In this document: positions 1-9,197 of the stretch, piece by piece | Layout of the letters: every line of letters begins with the position of its first letter | Numbering within the stretch: the stretch's first letter is position 1 | Source: Pseudomonas sp. SCA2728.1_7 | GTDB lineage: Bacteria > Pseudomonadota > Gammaproteobacteria > Pseudomonadales > Pseudomonadaceae | NCBI RefSeq assembly: GCF_018138145.1 | Contig: NZ_CP073104.1 | Coordinates: 6,229,001-6,293,000 of the forward strand | Length of the DNA stretch: 64,000 bases | Direction of reading: 5' to 3' | Program-made: the position numbers and the translations under genes | Notes under the pieces: generated by a model | The model's input: the letters and a program-made list of their open reading frames with translations, nothing else | Databases searched by the model: none | What the model was told of the DNA's origin: nothing

Positions 1-311
1 TCAGTCTGAAGGCCGGGGGGACCGGTTTGAACCTGACCGCTGCGGACACGGTGATCCACTTCGACCCTTGGTGGAACCCGGCGGTGGAAAATCAGGCCAC
101 CGATCGTGCGTATCGAATCGGGCAAAACAATCCGGTGTTTGTTTACAAGCTGATCGCTCGCGGCACGGTAGAGGAAAAAATCCAGGCGTTGCAGCAGGAG
201 AAAGCTGCGTTGGCCGGGGCGGTGCTTGAGGGCGGGACGACGGGTGGCTGGAAGCTGGAGCAGAGTGACATTGAGGCGCTGTTTGCGCCGTTGCCTGTAT
301 CCAAGGATTGA
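1..311 (+). CDS. SNF2/Swi2-family helicase, C-terminal end (partial)
   Basis: Only the last ~103 residues are inside the window; the frame is open from base 3 and has no start, so the gene begins to the left. The piece is the end of the second RecA-like lobe of a SNF2-type ATPase: it shows the [14 protein letters not shown] stretch, the WWNP motif and [10 protein letters not shown], whose arginines belong to helicase motif VI. Such proteins are dsDNA translocases or nucleoprotein remodellers; the substrate cannot be deduced here. Its C-terminal ~95 residues are very similar to those of the opposing gene at 481-3171, so two paralogues meet tail to tail around a REP pair. Confidence 0.85.
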   Translation, partial: SLKAGGTGLNLTAADTVIHFDPWWNPAVENQATDRAYRIGQNNPVFVYKLIARGTVEEKIQALQQEKAALAGAVLEGGTTGGWKLEQSDIEALFAPLPVSKD

Positions 312-345
312 GCCTGGGTTTTAACCGTTAGACCGAGGTGAGCCA

Positions 346-455
346 TTCGCGAGCAGGCTCGCTCCCACATTAGATTTGTGTGATTCACAAAATCCCTGTG
401 AACACTGGATTGGTGAGTGCCACAGATCCAGTGTGGGAGCGAGCCTGCTCGCGAA
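346..455. repeat. REP doublet (inverted pair) between convergent helicase genes
   Basis: An inverted copy (TTCGCGAGCAGGCTCGCTCC...) at 346-370 and a direct copy (GTGGGAGCGAGCCTGCTCGC...) at 433-455 face each other. This is the common intergenic REP/REPIN of fluorescent pseudomonads, mobilised in trans by RAYT transposases according to general knowledge. It lies between the stop codons of two convergent genes. Confidence 0.9.
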
Positions 456-480
456 AGCTATTTAACAGACGAAAAAGATT

Positions 481-3171
481 TCAACGCTTATCGAGCTTGT
501 CCGGCAACGGCGCAAACAACGCTTCAATGTCATCACTCTGCAACTTCCAGTCCCCGGCCTTGCGCCCATCCAGCACGCCGGCCGCCAAGTCGGATTTTTC
601 CTTCTGCAGGTGCTGAATCTTTTCTTCCACAGTGCCCCGGGCAATCATCTTGTAGACGAACACCGGTTTTTCCTGGCCGATCCGATAGGCGCGATCCGTC
701 GCCTGATTTTCGGTGGCCGGGTTCCACCACGGGTCGTAGTGAATCACCGTGTCCGCCTCGGTCAGGTTCAAACCGACACCACCAGCCTTCAAGCTGATCA
801 GAAATATCTGACGCTTGCCACTCTGGAATTCCTTCACCGGCGTGCGTCGATCGCGGGTCTGGCCGGTCAGTAGCGCATAGGCGACATTGCGTTTTTTCAG
901 CTCGTCTTCGATCAAGGACAGCATCGACGTGAACTGTGAAAACAACAGAATCCGCCGGCCTTCCTCGAACAGCTCCTCGAGCATTTCCATCAGGCTGTCG
1001 AGCTTGCCCGAGGTGCTGCCGCGAGCGGGCAGGGTGGCGTCGTTGACCAGACGCAGATCGCAGCAAACCTGACGCAGCTTGAGCAACGCCTCAAGAATGA
1101 TGATCTGACTGCGCGCCACGCCTTTGCGGGTGATCTCGTCGCGGACTTTCTTGTCCATCGCCAAACGCATGGTTTCGTACACATCGCGCTGCGCTTCGTT
1201 GAGATCGACCCAATGGATGATCTCGGTTTTCGGCGGCAACTCGGTGGCAACCTGTTCCTTGGTCCGGCGCAGCAGAAACGGTTTTATCCTACCGTTAAGG
1301 TGTTGAAGTCTGACTTCACTGCCGCGCTTTTCAATCGGCACGCGGTAATCGGCGTTGAAGCTTTTCACGTCACCCAGCCAGCCCGGCAGCAGGAAATGAA
1401 ACAGCGACCACAGCTCGCCCAGGTGGTTTTCCAGCGGCGTACCGCTCAGGCACAGACGCTGGCGCGCATTCAGCTCACGGGCGGCTTGAGCGGCTTTGCT
1501 GTTGGGGTTCTTGATGTACTGCGCTTCATCCAGCACCAACACATGCAGCGGCTGCCTGGCCAGACGTTCGACGTCTTTGGGCAGCAGCGCGTAAGTGGTG
1601 AGGATCAGGTCGTAATCCGCCAGATTGTCGAAGTGTTTTTTGCGCGTGGCGCCGTACAGCGCGACCACTTTCAGTTGCGGGGTGAAGTGCGCCGCCTCAT
1701 CGAGCCAGTTGGGGATCAGACTGGTTGGCATCACCACCATGCACGGCCGATCCAGACGCCCGGCGTTTTTCTCGCTGAGAATATGCGCCAGGGTCTGTAG
1801 GGTTTTACCCAAACCCATGTCATCCGCGAGAATCCCGCCGACTTCCAGTTGCCGTAGCGATTGCATCCAGCTCAAGCCTTCAAGTTGATACGGGCGCAGC
1901 GTCGCGTTCAGGCCTTGCGGCGCTTCAACGCTGAAATCACGAATATCGCGCAGGCGCTGAGCCAACGTGCGGATCTGCTCGCCGCCCTCCCACAGCAGCG
2001 GCAGGCCTTCCAGCGAGTTGAGCCGCGTGGCATCCGCCTTGCTCAGGCGCAGGGTGGTTTCGCCCGGCTCCTGCAAATAGAACTCGCCGAGCGTCATCAG
2101 CACTGGTTTCAACCGGCCTAGCGGCAACGCCACCTGCAGTGGCCCGTGCTCGGTGTTGCGCTGCGGAATATTGACCAGAATCAACTCGTCATCGCGACGG
2201 CGCGCGAGGCGTTCCGGGTTGAGGATCTCCGCGTGTGAACGCATCAGATTGAGCAGTATCGGCAACAGGCTCAGGCGCTCACCGTTAACGATGATCCCCA
2301 GTTCCAGATCAAACCAGTCGCGCTCCGGCACCTGTTCGACCGTGGCGTACCAGTCATCAACAGCGGTCAGGTCAAAACCGAATTCCTCGTCGATCTGCAG
2401 TTCCCAGCCTTGGGTTCGCAGTTTCGGCAGATCGTTAAGAGTGAAGGTCAGCCAGGCGCTGTCATTGACCATCTCATACAGTTCGCCCGCGCTTTCCGGC
2501 AGGGCTTTGCTCTGGCGTGTGGCGATGCGAAAACCGAGGATTCTTAACTGTTCACGGTAGGACTGTTCGACTTCCGGGTGACGTTTTATCCGCAGCGTCT
2601 GGGTTTCCTGGCGAATCAGGATGTCGCTGTTCTTCTGTCCGCTGACGTATTCGTCGAGATAACTGAACGATAGCGCCGCGCGATGCTGAATGTAGCGCTG
2701 CATCTTGCCGTTGCGCGGTTCGAAAGCGCTGAACTCGACACTGGCCAGCCACAGACGTGGCAACGGCTGCACGTTATCGACCAACACTTGCGGTGGCGCT
2801 TTCGGGCTGCGGTTTTCCAGCACGGCTTGCAGTTTTTCCAAGAGTTCGGCGTCTTTGGCAGCGGCGGGGTAGTCGAGGGTTTCCTGCACTTTCAGCAGCA
2901 CTGCTGCGCAGTGTTTGCAATTGCTGCGAACCGGGCAGGTGCAGCCGGCATCGACCAGCAGCAAGGTGCCTTTGGCTGACTCGCGCAGGTGAATGGTCTG
3001 ACGGTAAACGTTACCGCCAGAGCCTTCGCAACTGGCGGTGATGGTCGCATCGCCGACTTGCGCGATGCGTACCCGGTTTTCCAGGGCGTAGCGGCGGCCA
3101 CGCTCTAGGCTCTGTTCCTTGAATCGGCTGACCCAGGAGGGCGCCAACGGTTTACTCAGCGGCGGGTTCAT
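481..3171 (-). CDS. SWIM zinc-finger SNF2-family DEAD/DEAH helicase
   Basis: An 896-residue SNF2-type ATPase. Near the N-terminus is a SWIM zinc-binding motif, Cys77-x-Cys79 ... Cys85-x-His87, used by this family for nucleic-acid or protein binding. The ATPase core starts around residue 430: Walker A in DDMGLGKTLQT, a DEAQ Walker B (VLVLDEAQYIKNP), SGTPLENHL (motif III) and the motif V/VI segment GGVGLNL...[10 protein letters not shown] near the C-terminus. It is the third gene of an apparent operon mfd - CsiV-like gene - helicase, with 10-11 bp between genes, suggesting a role linked to DNA transactions, though that is only inference. Its tail is paralogous to the partial gene at 1-311. The ATG at 3171 is favoured by tight spacing to the upstream gene. 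Confidence 0.9.
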   Translation of the reverse strand: MNPPLSKPLAPSWVSRFKEQSLERGRRYALENRVRIAQVGDATITASCEGSGGNVYRQTIHLRESAKGTLLLVDAGCTCPVRSNCKHCAAVLLKVQETLDYPAAAKDAELLEKLQAVLENRSPKAPPQVLVDNVQPLPRLWLASVEFSAFEPRNGKMQRYIQHRAALSFSYLDEYVSGQKNSDILIRQETQTLRIKRHPEVEQSYREQLRILGFRIATRQSKALPESAGELYEMVNDSAWLTFTLNDLPKLRTQGWELQIDEEFGFDLTAVDDWYATVEQVPERDWFDLELGIIVNGERLSLLPILLNLMRSHAEILNPERLARRRDDELILVNIPQRNTEHGPLQVALPLGRLKPVLMTLGEFYLQEPGETTLRLSKADATRLNSLEGLPLLWEGGEQIRTLAQRLRDIRDFSVEAPQGLNATLRPYQLEGLSWMQSLRQLEVGGILADDMGLGKTLQTLAHILSEKNAGRLDRPCMVVMPTSLIPNWLDEAAHFTPQLKVVALYGATRKKHFDNLADYDLILTTYALLPKDVERLARQPLHVLVLDEAQYIKNPNSKAAQAARELNARQRLCLSGTPLENHLGELWSLFHFLLPGWLGDVKSFNADYRVPIEKRGSEVRLQHLNGRIKPFLLRRTKEQVATELPPKTEIIHWVDLNEAQRDVYETMRLAMDKKVRDEITRKGVARSQIIILEALLKLRQVCCDLRLVNDATLPARGSTSGKLDSLMEMLEELFEEGRRILLFSQFTSMLSLIEDELKKRNVAYALLTGQTRDRRTPVKEFQSGKRQIFLISLKAGGVGLNLTEADTVIHYDPWWNPATENQATDRAYRIGQEKPVFVYKMIARGTVEEKIQHLQKEKSDLAAGVLDGRKAGDWKLQSDDIEALFAPLPDKLDKR

Positions 3172-3182
3172 AAGGACTTCGA

Positions 3183-3749
3183 TCAGTCCGGAATCGCTTC
3201 AGGTGCTTCCCGTGGCGCAGGCGCGGTCAGGGAAGTGATCTTGATCAGCAGGGCCAGATGGCCGTTGTCGAGATAGTTGAGTTGGCCGTTCTTGGTGTGG
3301 CTGTCCTGTTTCAGGCGCTCACTGGCGGTGACCAGGCCATTGGCGTCGATCTGATTGACCCAGAAGTCGGCGTTCACATCGGTGAAACGCCCCAGTTTCA
3401 TTTCCAGCGTGCCCTCGATCGGGAACTGGCCGAACTGCTCCTGACCGTCGCTGACCGCGACTTTCGCCGGTGCTTCGCCGAGGGTTTGCTGCCAGGCCTT
3501 GTGCATCAGCACGCTGTAGTCGCCGCTGGCGGTGAGCTTGGTGACCACATCATTCAGCGCAGGTGTGCGCTGGCTGTCATCGGCCAGGCGCTGGGCGCCA
3601 GCGGCCCAGTCTTCCGGCGCGGCACGGCTGACGATCGCCGGCACGGCGTTCTGCCGGACCAGAATCATTTCGACCTGATACAGGTCATCGGCATAAACCG
3701 AAGGGACTGCCAAAGTCAGCAGCAAAGTCAGCGAACGAAACAGGCGCAT
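3183..3749 (-). CDS. CsiV-like secreted protein
   Basis: A 188-residue protein beginning MRLFRSLTLLLTLAVPSVYA, a clear signal peptide with an AxA-type cleavage site, followed by DDLYQVEMILVRQN, the opening typical of the CsiV (cell shape integrity in Vibrio) family. CsiV in Vibrio is a periplasmic partner of peptidoglycan assembly under D-amino-acid stress; whether this Pseudomonas homologue does the same is inference. The start at 3749 rather than the longer frame is chosen because it places the signal peptide first and lies 10 bp after the mfd stop. It sits in the middle of the mfd operon, which is conserved in Pseudomonas as I remember it. Confidence 0.75.
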   Translation of the reverse strand: MRLFRSLTLLLTLAVPSVYADDLYQVEMILVRQNAVPAIVSRAAPEDWAAGAQRLADDSQRTPALNDVVTKLTASGDYSVLMHKAWQQTLGEAPAKVAVSDGQEQFGQFPIEGTLEMKLGRFTDVNADFWVNQIDANGLVTASERLKQDSHTKNGQLNYLDNGHLALLIKITSLTAPAPREAPEAIPD

Positions 3750-3759
3750 TGGGCGTCCT

Positions 3760-6700
3760 TCAAACAGATTTCGGGAGGAGGCGCTCAAACAGCGCCTCTA
3801 CAGTATTAAAGCGCTCTTCCGGGCGTTCCATCGGCACCTGGAACTTGAACATCGTCGCACCTTCGAATTTGTAGCGTTTCGGCTGGCTCTGGATCAGCTT
3901 GATCAGCGTCATCGGATCGACCGGCGTTTGCGCTTCGAATTCGATGCGTCCACCTTGCGGGCCGCCATCGACTTTCTTGATGCCCAACTGCTCAGCCTGC
4001 AGCTTCAATGCCGTGATGCGCACCAGATTCTTTGTCGGTTCCGGCAGCAAGCCAAAGCGGTCGATCATCTCGACTTGCAGATCCTTCAGGCCTTCCTCGT
4101 CGGTAGCCGAAGCGATGCGCTTGTACAGGATCAGGCGCGCGTGAACGTCCGGCAGATAGTCTTCCGGAATCAGCGCCGGCACCCGCAGGTTGACTTCCGG
4201 GCCACCGCCCAGCGGTTGATCGAGGTTCGGTTGCTCGCCCTTGCGGATCGACTTCACCGCGCGTTCGAGCATCTCCATGTACAGCGTGAAACCCACAGCC
4301 TGAATCTGCCCGCTCTGGCCATCGCCGAGCAGTTCGCCGGCGCCACGGATTTCCAGGTCGTTGGTCGCCAGGACGAAACCGGCGCCGAGATCCTGCGTAT
4401 TGGCGATTGCTTCCAGACGCTTTTCCGCGTCCGAAGTGATTTGCTGGCGCGGCGGCGTCAGCAGGTACGCGTAAGCCTGGTGGTGACTACGGCCGACCCG
4501 ACCACGCAACTGGTGCAGTTGCGCCAGACCGAATTTGTCGGCGCGCTCGATGATGATGGTGTTGGCGCTCGGCACGTCAATGCCGGTCTCGATGATGGTC
4601 GAGGCGATCAGCACGTTGAAGCGCTTGTGATAGAAGTCGCTCATCACCTGTTCGAGTTCGCGTTCGCGCATCTGCCCGTGACCGATGCCGATACGTGCTT
4701 CCGGTACCAGTTCGGCGAGATCGGCGGCGCATTTATCGATGGTTTTCACGTCGTTGTGCAGGTAGTAAACCTGACCGCCACGCAGCAGTTCGCGGAGCAG
4801 GGCCTCTTTGACCGTGCTCTTGTTCTGCTCCATGACGAAGGTGCGCACGGACAAGCGTCGCGCCGGCGGCGTGGCGATGATCGACAGGTCGCGCATGCCC
4901 GACACCGCCATGTTCAGCGTGCGCGGAATCGGCGTCGCGGTCAGCGTAAGAATGTCGACTTCGCTGCGCAGGGCTTTGAGCTGTTCTTTCTGACGGACAC
5001 CGAAACGGTGCTCTTCGTCGATGATCACCAACCCGAGGTTTTTGATCTTGACGTCGTCGGACAGCAACTTGTGCGTGCCGATGACGATGTCGATCTTGCC
5101 TTCCGCCAGATCGGCGATCGCTGCGTTCACTTCCTTGGCCGATTTGAAGCGGCTCATCACTTCTACAGTCACCGGCCAGTCGGCGAAGCGGTCGCGGAAG
5201 CTGTTGTAGTGCTGCTGGGCGAGCAGGGTGGTCGGCACCAGGATCGCCACTTGACGGCCACCGTGTACGGCGATGAACGCTGCACGCATGGCCACTTCGG
5301 TCTTGCCGAAACCGACGTCGCCGCAGACCAGTCGATCCATCGGTTTCGGCGCGAGCATGTCTTCGCGCACGGCTTCGATGGTCGACTGCTGATCCGGGGT
5401 TTCTTCGAACGGGAAACCGGCGCTGAACGTTGCGTAATCGGCTTTCGGGTCGGCAAATGCGTAGCCTTCGCGAGCAGCGCGGCGGGCATAGATGTCGAGC
5501 AATTCAGCGGCAACGTCGCGCACCTGTTCGGCGGCTTTGCGTTTGGCTTTCTGCCAAACCTCGGAGCCGAGGCGGTGCAGCGGGGCCAGGGCATCGTCGC
5601 TGCCGGTGTAGCGCGCAATCAAATGCAGGTTGGCCACCGGCACGTAAAGCTTGGCGTTCTCGGCGTATTCGAGGGTGAGGAATTCGGCAGCCTGATTGTC
5701 GATTTCCAGAATCGTCAGGCCCAGATAACGGCCGACACCATGATCGATGTGCACCACCGGCGCGCCTTCACGCAGCTCGGTGAGGTTCTTGATCACCGCA
5801 TCATTGCTGACGTCGCTGCGCTTCTCGCGGCGACGACGTTGCATCACGCGCTGGCCGAACAGCGGACTTTCCGCGACCAGCGCCAGCGCCGGGTCATCGA
5901 GCATCAGGCCTTCGTCGAGCGGGGCAATGGTGATCGCCAGACGATCCTTGCTCGTGACGAAGTCGGGCCAACTGTCGACGGTTTTCGGCCGCAGCTTCAG
6001 ACGTTCGAGCAACTCCAGCAGCACTTCGCGACGGCCCGCGGATTCGGCGGTGAACAGCACGCGACCGGGGAACTCATCGAGAAATGCCGACAGCGCTGCC
6101 AGCGGTTGCGTGGCTTTGGCTTCAATCGCCAGATTAGGCAGAGCCTGCGCGGGGAAGCGCTCGCGGCCGACGCCGGTTTCCACGTCTTGCTGGCTGGCGA
6201 CCACGCGTGGCCAGCTCTTCAAGCGAGCAAAGCAGTCTTCCACCGGCAGGAACAATTCGGCGGGTGGCAATAAAGGACGCGATGGATCGACGCGGCGCTC
6301 TTCATAGCGATTGCGCACATCGTTCCAGAAATTCTCCGCCGCTTGCTCGATGCCCGGCAGCGAGAACACCTGGGTGTCCTGCGGCAGGTAATCGAACAGC
6401 GTCGAGGTTTCGTCGAAGAACAGCGGCAGGTAGTACTCGATACCGGCTGGGGTGATGCCGCTGCTCAGATCCTGAAAGATCGGGCAGCGCCGGAAGTCGA
6501 CGTCGAAACGCTCGCGGAAGCGTGCCTTGAAACGAGTGACCGCGTCTTTCTGCAGCGGAAACTCACGGGCCGGCAGCAGCTTGACCGAATCGACCTTGTC
6601 GATGGAACGCTGGTTTTCCGGGTCGAAGGTGCGCAGGGTCTCGATTTCGTCATCGAACAAGTCGATGCGATAGGGCAGTTTGCTGCCCATCGGGAACAGA

Positions 6701-7209
6701 TCGATCAGCGCGCCGCGTACGGTGAACTCGCCGTGCTCATAAACGGTGTCGACGTAGCGATAGCCGCTGGCTTCGAGTCGCGAGCGCATCTGTTCAACGT
6801 CGAGCTTCTGGCCGACATCCAGTACCAGGCTGCTGCCGAGCAAAAACTTGGTCGGCGCCAGGCGGTGCAACGCTGTGGTGATCGGCACCACCAGCACGCC
6901 ATGTTCCAGCTCCGGCAGCCTATATAGGCTGGCGATGCGCTGGGAAATGATGTCCTGGTGCGGCGAGAACAGGTCGTAGGGCAGGGTTTCCCAGTCGGGG
7001 AAATGCAGCACGGGCAAATCCGGGGCGAAGAAACTCAGCTCCTGTTCCAGTCGTTCAGCGCTCTGGCTGTCGGCGGTCAGTAGCAGGGTGAAGCGCTTGG
7101 CAGCGCTGGCAGCCTCGGCAATCGCCAGGCTGAGGGCAGCACCGGGCAGATTGCCCCAATGCTGTTTACCTGCCTCGGCAGGGAGTAGCGGTAGACGCAG
7201 AACGGGCAC
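3760..7209 (-). CDS. mfd: Transcription-repair coupling factor Mfd
   Basis: A 1149-residue Mfd, the normal family length. Mfd recognises RNA polymerase stalled at DNA lesions, pushes it off with its dsDNA translocase and recruits UvrA. In order: UvrB-like N-terminal modules (about residues 1-340), RNA-polymerase-interacting region with VVHIDHGVGRYLGL (about 490), translocase lobes with Walker A GDVGFGKTEVAMRAAF, Walker B DEEHRFGVRQK, SATPIPRTL-type motif (LTLTATPIPRTLNMA) and QLRGRVGR, then the C-terminal TRCF domain that masks the UvrA site. The likely start is GTG, with a GGAG about 11 bases upstream. It leads the operon followed by the CsiV-like gene and the SNF2 helicase, and is divergent from gap. 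Confidence 0.97.
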   Translation of the reverse strand: MPVLRLPLLPAEAGKQHWGNLPGAALSLAIAEAASAAKRFTLLLTADSQSAERLEQELSFFAPDLPVLHFPDWETLPYDLFSPHQDIISQRIASLYRLPELEHGVLVVPITTALHRLAPTKFLLGSSLVLDVGQKLDVEQMRSRLEASGYRYVDTVYEHGEFTVRGALIDLFPMGSKLPYRIDLFDDEIETLRTFDPENQRSIDKVDSVKLLPAREFPLQKDAVTRFKARFRERFDVDFRRCPIFQDLSSGITPAGIEYYLPLFFDETSTLFDYLPQDTQVFSLPGIEQAAENFWNDVRNRYEERRVDPSRPLLPPAELFLPVEDCFARLKSWPRVVASQQDVETGVGRERFPAQALPNLAIEAKATQPLAALSAFLDEFPGRVLFTAESAGRREVLLELLERLKLRPKTVDSWPDFVTSKDRLAITIAPLDEGLMLDDPALALVAESPLFGQRVMQRRRREKRSDVSNDAVIKNLTELREGAPVVHIDHGVGRYLGLTILEIDNQAAEFLTLEYAENAKLYVPVANLHLIARYTGSDDALAPLHRLGSEVWQKAKRKAAEQVRDVAAELLDIYARRAAREGYAFADPKADYATFSAGFPFEETPDQQSTIEAVREDMLAPKPMDRLVCGDVGFGKTEVAMRAAFIAVHGGRQVAILVPTTLLAQQHYNSFRDRFADWPVTVEVMSRFKSAKEVNAAIADLAEGKIDIVIGTHKLLSDDVKIKNLGLVIIDEEHRFGVRQKEQLKALRSEVDILTLTATPIPRTLNMAVSGMRDLSIIATPPARRLSVRTFVMEQNKSTVKEALLRELLRGGQVYYLHNDVKTIDKCAADLAELVPEARIGIGHGQMRERELEQVMSDFYHKRFNVLIASTIIETGIDVPSANTIIIERADKFGLAQLHQLRGRVGRSHHQAYAYLLTPPRQQITSDAEKRLEAIANTQDLGAGFVLATNDLEIRGAGELLGDGQSGQIQAVGFTLYMEMLERAVKSIRKGEQPNLDQPLGGGPEVNLRVPALIPEDYLPDVHARLILYKRIASATDEEGLKDLQVEMIDRFGLLPEPTKNLVRITALKLQAEQLGIKKVDGGPQGGRIEFEAQTPVDPMTLIKLIQSQPKRYKFEGATMFKFQVPMERPEERFNTVEALFERLLPKSV

Positions 7210-7578
7210 GGAAGGTTGAGCTCCAGGCTTTGCGACAAAGTCGGTAATTGTAGCGGCGTCCGGTGCCGCCTGTCAGTTGCAGACTACGTCTATCTTCGCT
7301 GTTTGGACGAAATGTAGTGGTAACCATAAAAACCAGCCGTTTTTTTGTGGTTATGTAGTGCCAAAAGAGGCTGGTGTTACGGAGGGTTACAGACATCGTC
7401 TAACAGTCGTCGAAAAATTGACAGCGCTGGAAGCCGCGTATTTACTGGGCTGGCGCGAGGCGTGATTTTTTTGAAAGGGATTTTGTTACCGATTTCGCGA
7501 CAAGCGCGCATTGCTGAATGAGGTTGTCGGCGGCATAATGTAGCCCCTTTTTTCTGCCCCTACATGTGGAAGGTTACC
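7210..7578. other. Divergent intergenic region mfd / gap
   Basis: About 370 bp between the two divergent starts. It should hold both promoters. Apart from an AT-rich stretch around 7465-7500 (TTTTTTGAAAGGGATTTTG) just before gap I see no convincing operator, hairpin or small gene. Confidence 0.5.
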
Positions 7579-9027
7579 GTGACTCAGAAGCCCGACCAGT
7601 GTCTTGGTGAATGGATCGACCGTGAAGCACTCGCAGAAGCGATGATTCCGCTTATCGGTCAGCTCTACCGCAATAACAACGTGGTGAGCTCGATCTATGG
7701 CCGCAGCCTGATCAACCAGTCTGTCATCGCGATTCTCAAAGCTCACCGCTTTGCGCGCCACCGTTCTTCCGACGACAGCGAACTCTCCGTCCACGAAACA
7801 TTCCCACTGCTCAAAGCCATGAGCGAGCTCAAGCTCGGCGCGGCTTCGGTGGATCTGGGCAAGTTGGCGTTCAAATTCCGTAACGAAGGCAATGGCCGCA
7901 GCGCCGAGCAGTTCGTTCGTGAAGAGATGGCTGACGTGGTTGGCCAGCAAAACGCTTCCGCACGTAAAGGCACCGACGTTGTGCTGTACGGCTTCGGTCG
8001 TATCGGCCGTCTGCTGGCGCGCATCCTGATCGAGAAAACCGGTGGTGGCGACGGCCTGCGTCTGCGTGCCATCGTCGTGCGCAAAGGCGCCGACAACGAC
8101 CTGACCAAACGCGCCAGCCTGCTGCGTCGCGATTCGGTACATGGTTCGTTCAATGGCACCATCACCATCGACGAAGAAAACAACACCATCACCGCCAACG
8201 GTAACCTGATCCAGGTGATCTACGCGAAGAACCCGACTGAAGTGGATTACACCCAGTACGGCATCAAAGACGCGCTGCTGGTGGACAACACCGGTGTATG
8301 GCGTGACGCCGATGGCTTGGGTCAGCACTTGCAGTGCCCGGGTATCGACCGCGTTGTTCTGACCGCGCCTGGCAAGGGCAAACTGAAGAACATCGTTCAC
8401 GGCATCAACCACGGTGAAATCACCGCTGAAGACAAGATCGTGTCCGCCGCTTCCTGCACCACCAACGCCATCGTGCCGGTGCTGAAAGCTGTGAATGACA
8501 AGTTCGGCATCATCAACGGTCACGTCGAAACCGTTCACTCGTACACCAACGACCAGAACCTGATCGACAACTTCCACAAGGGCGATCGCCGTGGTCGTAG
8601 CGCCGCGCTGAACATGGTCATCACCGAGACCGGTGCTGCCACCGCTGCTGCCAAAGCCCTGCCTGAACTGGCCGGCAAGCTGACCGGTAACGCGATTCGT
8701 GTTCCGACGCCAAACGTGTCGATGGCCATTCTCAACCTCAACCTTGAGAAAGCCGCCACCCGTGAAGAGATGAACGAGTACCTGCGCTACATGGCGTTGC
8801 ACTCCGATCTGCACAAGCAAATCGACTTCGTCAATTCGCAGGAAGTGGTTTCGACCGACTTCGTCGGCTCGCGCCACGCCGGTGTGGTCGACGCTGAAGC
8901 GACCATCGTTCAGGACAACCGCGTTGTTCTGTACGTCTGGTACGACAACGAGTTCGGTTACAGCTGCCAGGTTATCCGTGTGATGGAAGACATGGCCGGT
9001 GTAAACCCGCCAGCGTTCCCGCGCTAA
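7579..9027 (+). CDS. gap: Glyceraldehyde-3-phosphate dehydrogenase, long N-terminally extended type
   Basis: Oxidises glyceraldehyde 3-phosphate to 1,3-bisphosphoglycerate, or the reverse for gluconeogenesis. The protein is ~482 residues, well above the ~335 of classical GAPDH, because ~125 residues (MTQKPDQCLGEWIDREALAE...) precede the Rossmann domain. The nucleotide-binding start is VVLYGFGRIGRLLARIL, the catalytic cysteine is Cys293 in SAASCTTNAIVPV, and the C-terminal WYDNEFGYSCQV signature is intact. GTG at 7579 is preferred over ATG at 7564 because GGAAGG (7569-7574 region) sits at ribosome-binding distance upstream of it. This long type, next to mfd, is the arrangement I know from other pseudomonads and is thought to work in the gluconeogenic direction. 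A strong terminator follows. Confidence 0.95.
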   Translation: MTQKPDQCLGEWIDREALAEAMIPLIGQLYRNNNVVSSIYGRSLINQSVIAILKAHRFARHRSSDDSELSVHETFPLLKAMSELKLGAASVDLGKLAFKFRNEGNGRSAEQFVREEMADVVGQQNASARKGTDVVLYGFGRIGRLLARILIEKTGGGDGLRLRAIVVRKGADNDLTKRASLLRRDSVHGSFNGTITIDEENNTITANGNLIQVIYAKNPTEVDYTQYGIKDALLVDNTGVWRDADGLGQHLQCPGIDRVVLTAPGKGKLKNIVHGINHGEITAEDKIVSAASCTTNAIVPVLKAVNDKFGIINGHVETVHSYTNDQNLIDNFHKGDRRGRSAALNMVITETGAATAAAKALPELAGKLTGNAIRVPTPNVSMAILNLNLEKAATREEMNEYLRYMALHSDLHKQIDFVNSQEVVSTDFVGSRHAGVVDAEATIVQDNRVVLYVWYDNEFGYSCQVIRVMEDMAGVNPPAFPR

Positions 9028-9043
9028 GCGATAGCTACACATG

Positions 9044-9075
9044 AAAACGCCCCGGCTTTGGTCGGGGCGTTTTTG
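9044..9075 (+). terminator. Rho-independent terminator after gap
   Basis: Stem CGCCCCG (9048-9054) pairs with CGGGGCG (9063-9069) across an 8-base loop and is followed by TTTTTGTTTG. The A-run on the other side could let it work in the opposite direction as well. Confidence 0.9.
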
Positions 9076-9115
9076 TTTGTGTGCCTTTTAGAGCTGTGTT
9101 GTCAGTACCGGCCCC

Positions 9116-9191
9116 TTCGCGAGCAGGCTCGCTCCCACACTGGATCTGTGTCGCTCAGAAAATCCCCTGTGGGAGCGAGCCTGCTCGCGAA
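9116..9191. repeat. REP doublet between gap and the MHS transporter
   Basis: Inverted copy at 9116-9139 and direct copy at 9169-9191 of the GTGGGAGCGAGCCTGCTCGC element, separated by about 30 bases, between convergent genes. Confidence 0.9.
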
Positions 9192-9197
9192 AGCGAT

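Noticed and set aside
3928..6273. 781-codon frame antisense to mfd
   Set aside because: High-GC antisense shadow; composition rich in R, H, Q and no domain, while the minus-strand Mfd is complete.
7486..9042. 518-codon frame antisense to gap
   Set aside because: Shadow of the GAPDH gene with Val/Asp/Gly-rich composition and no recognisable domain.
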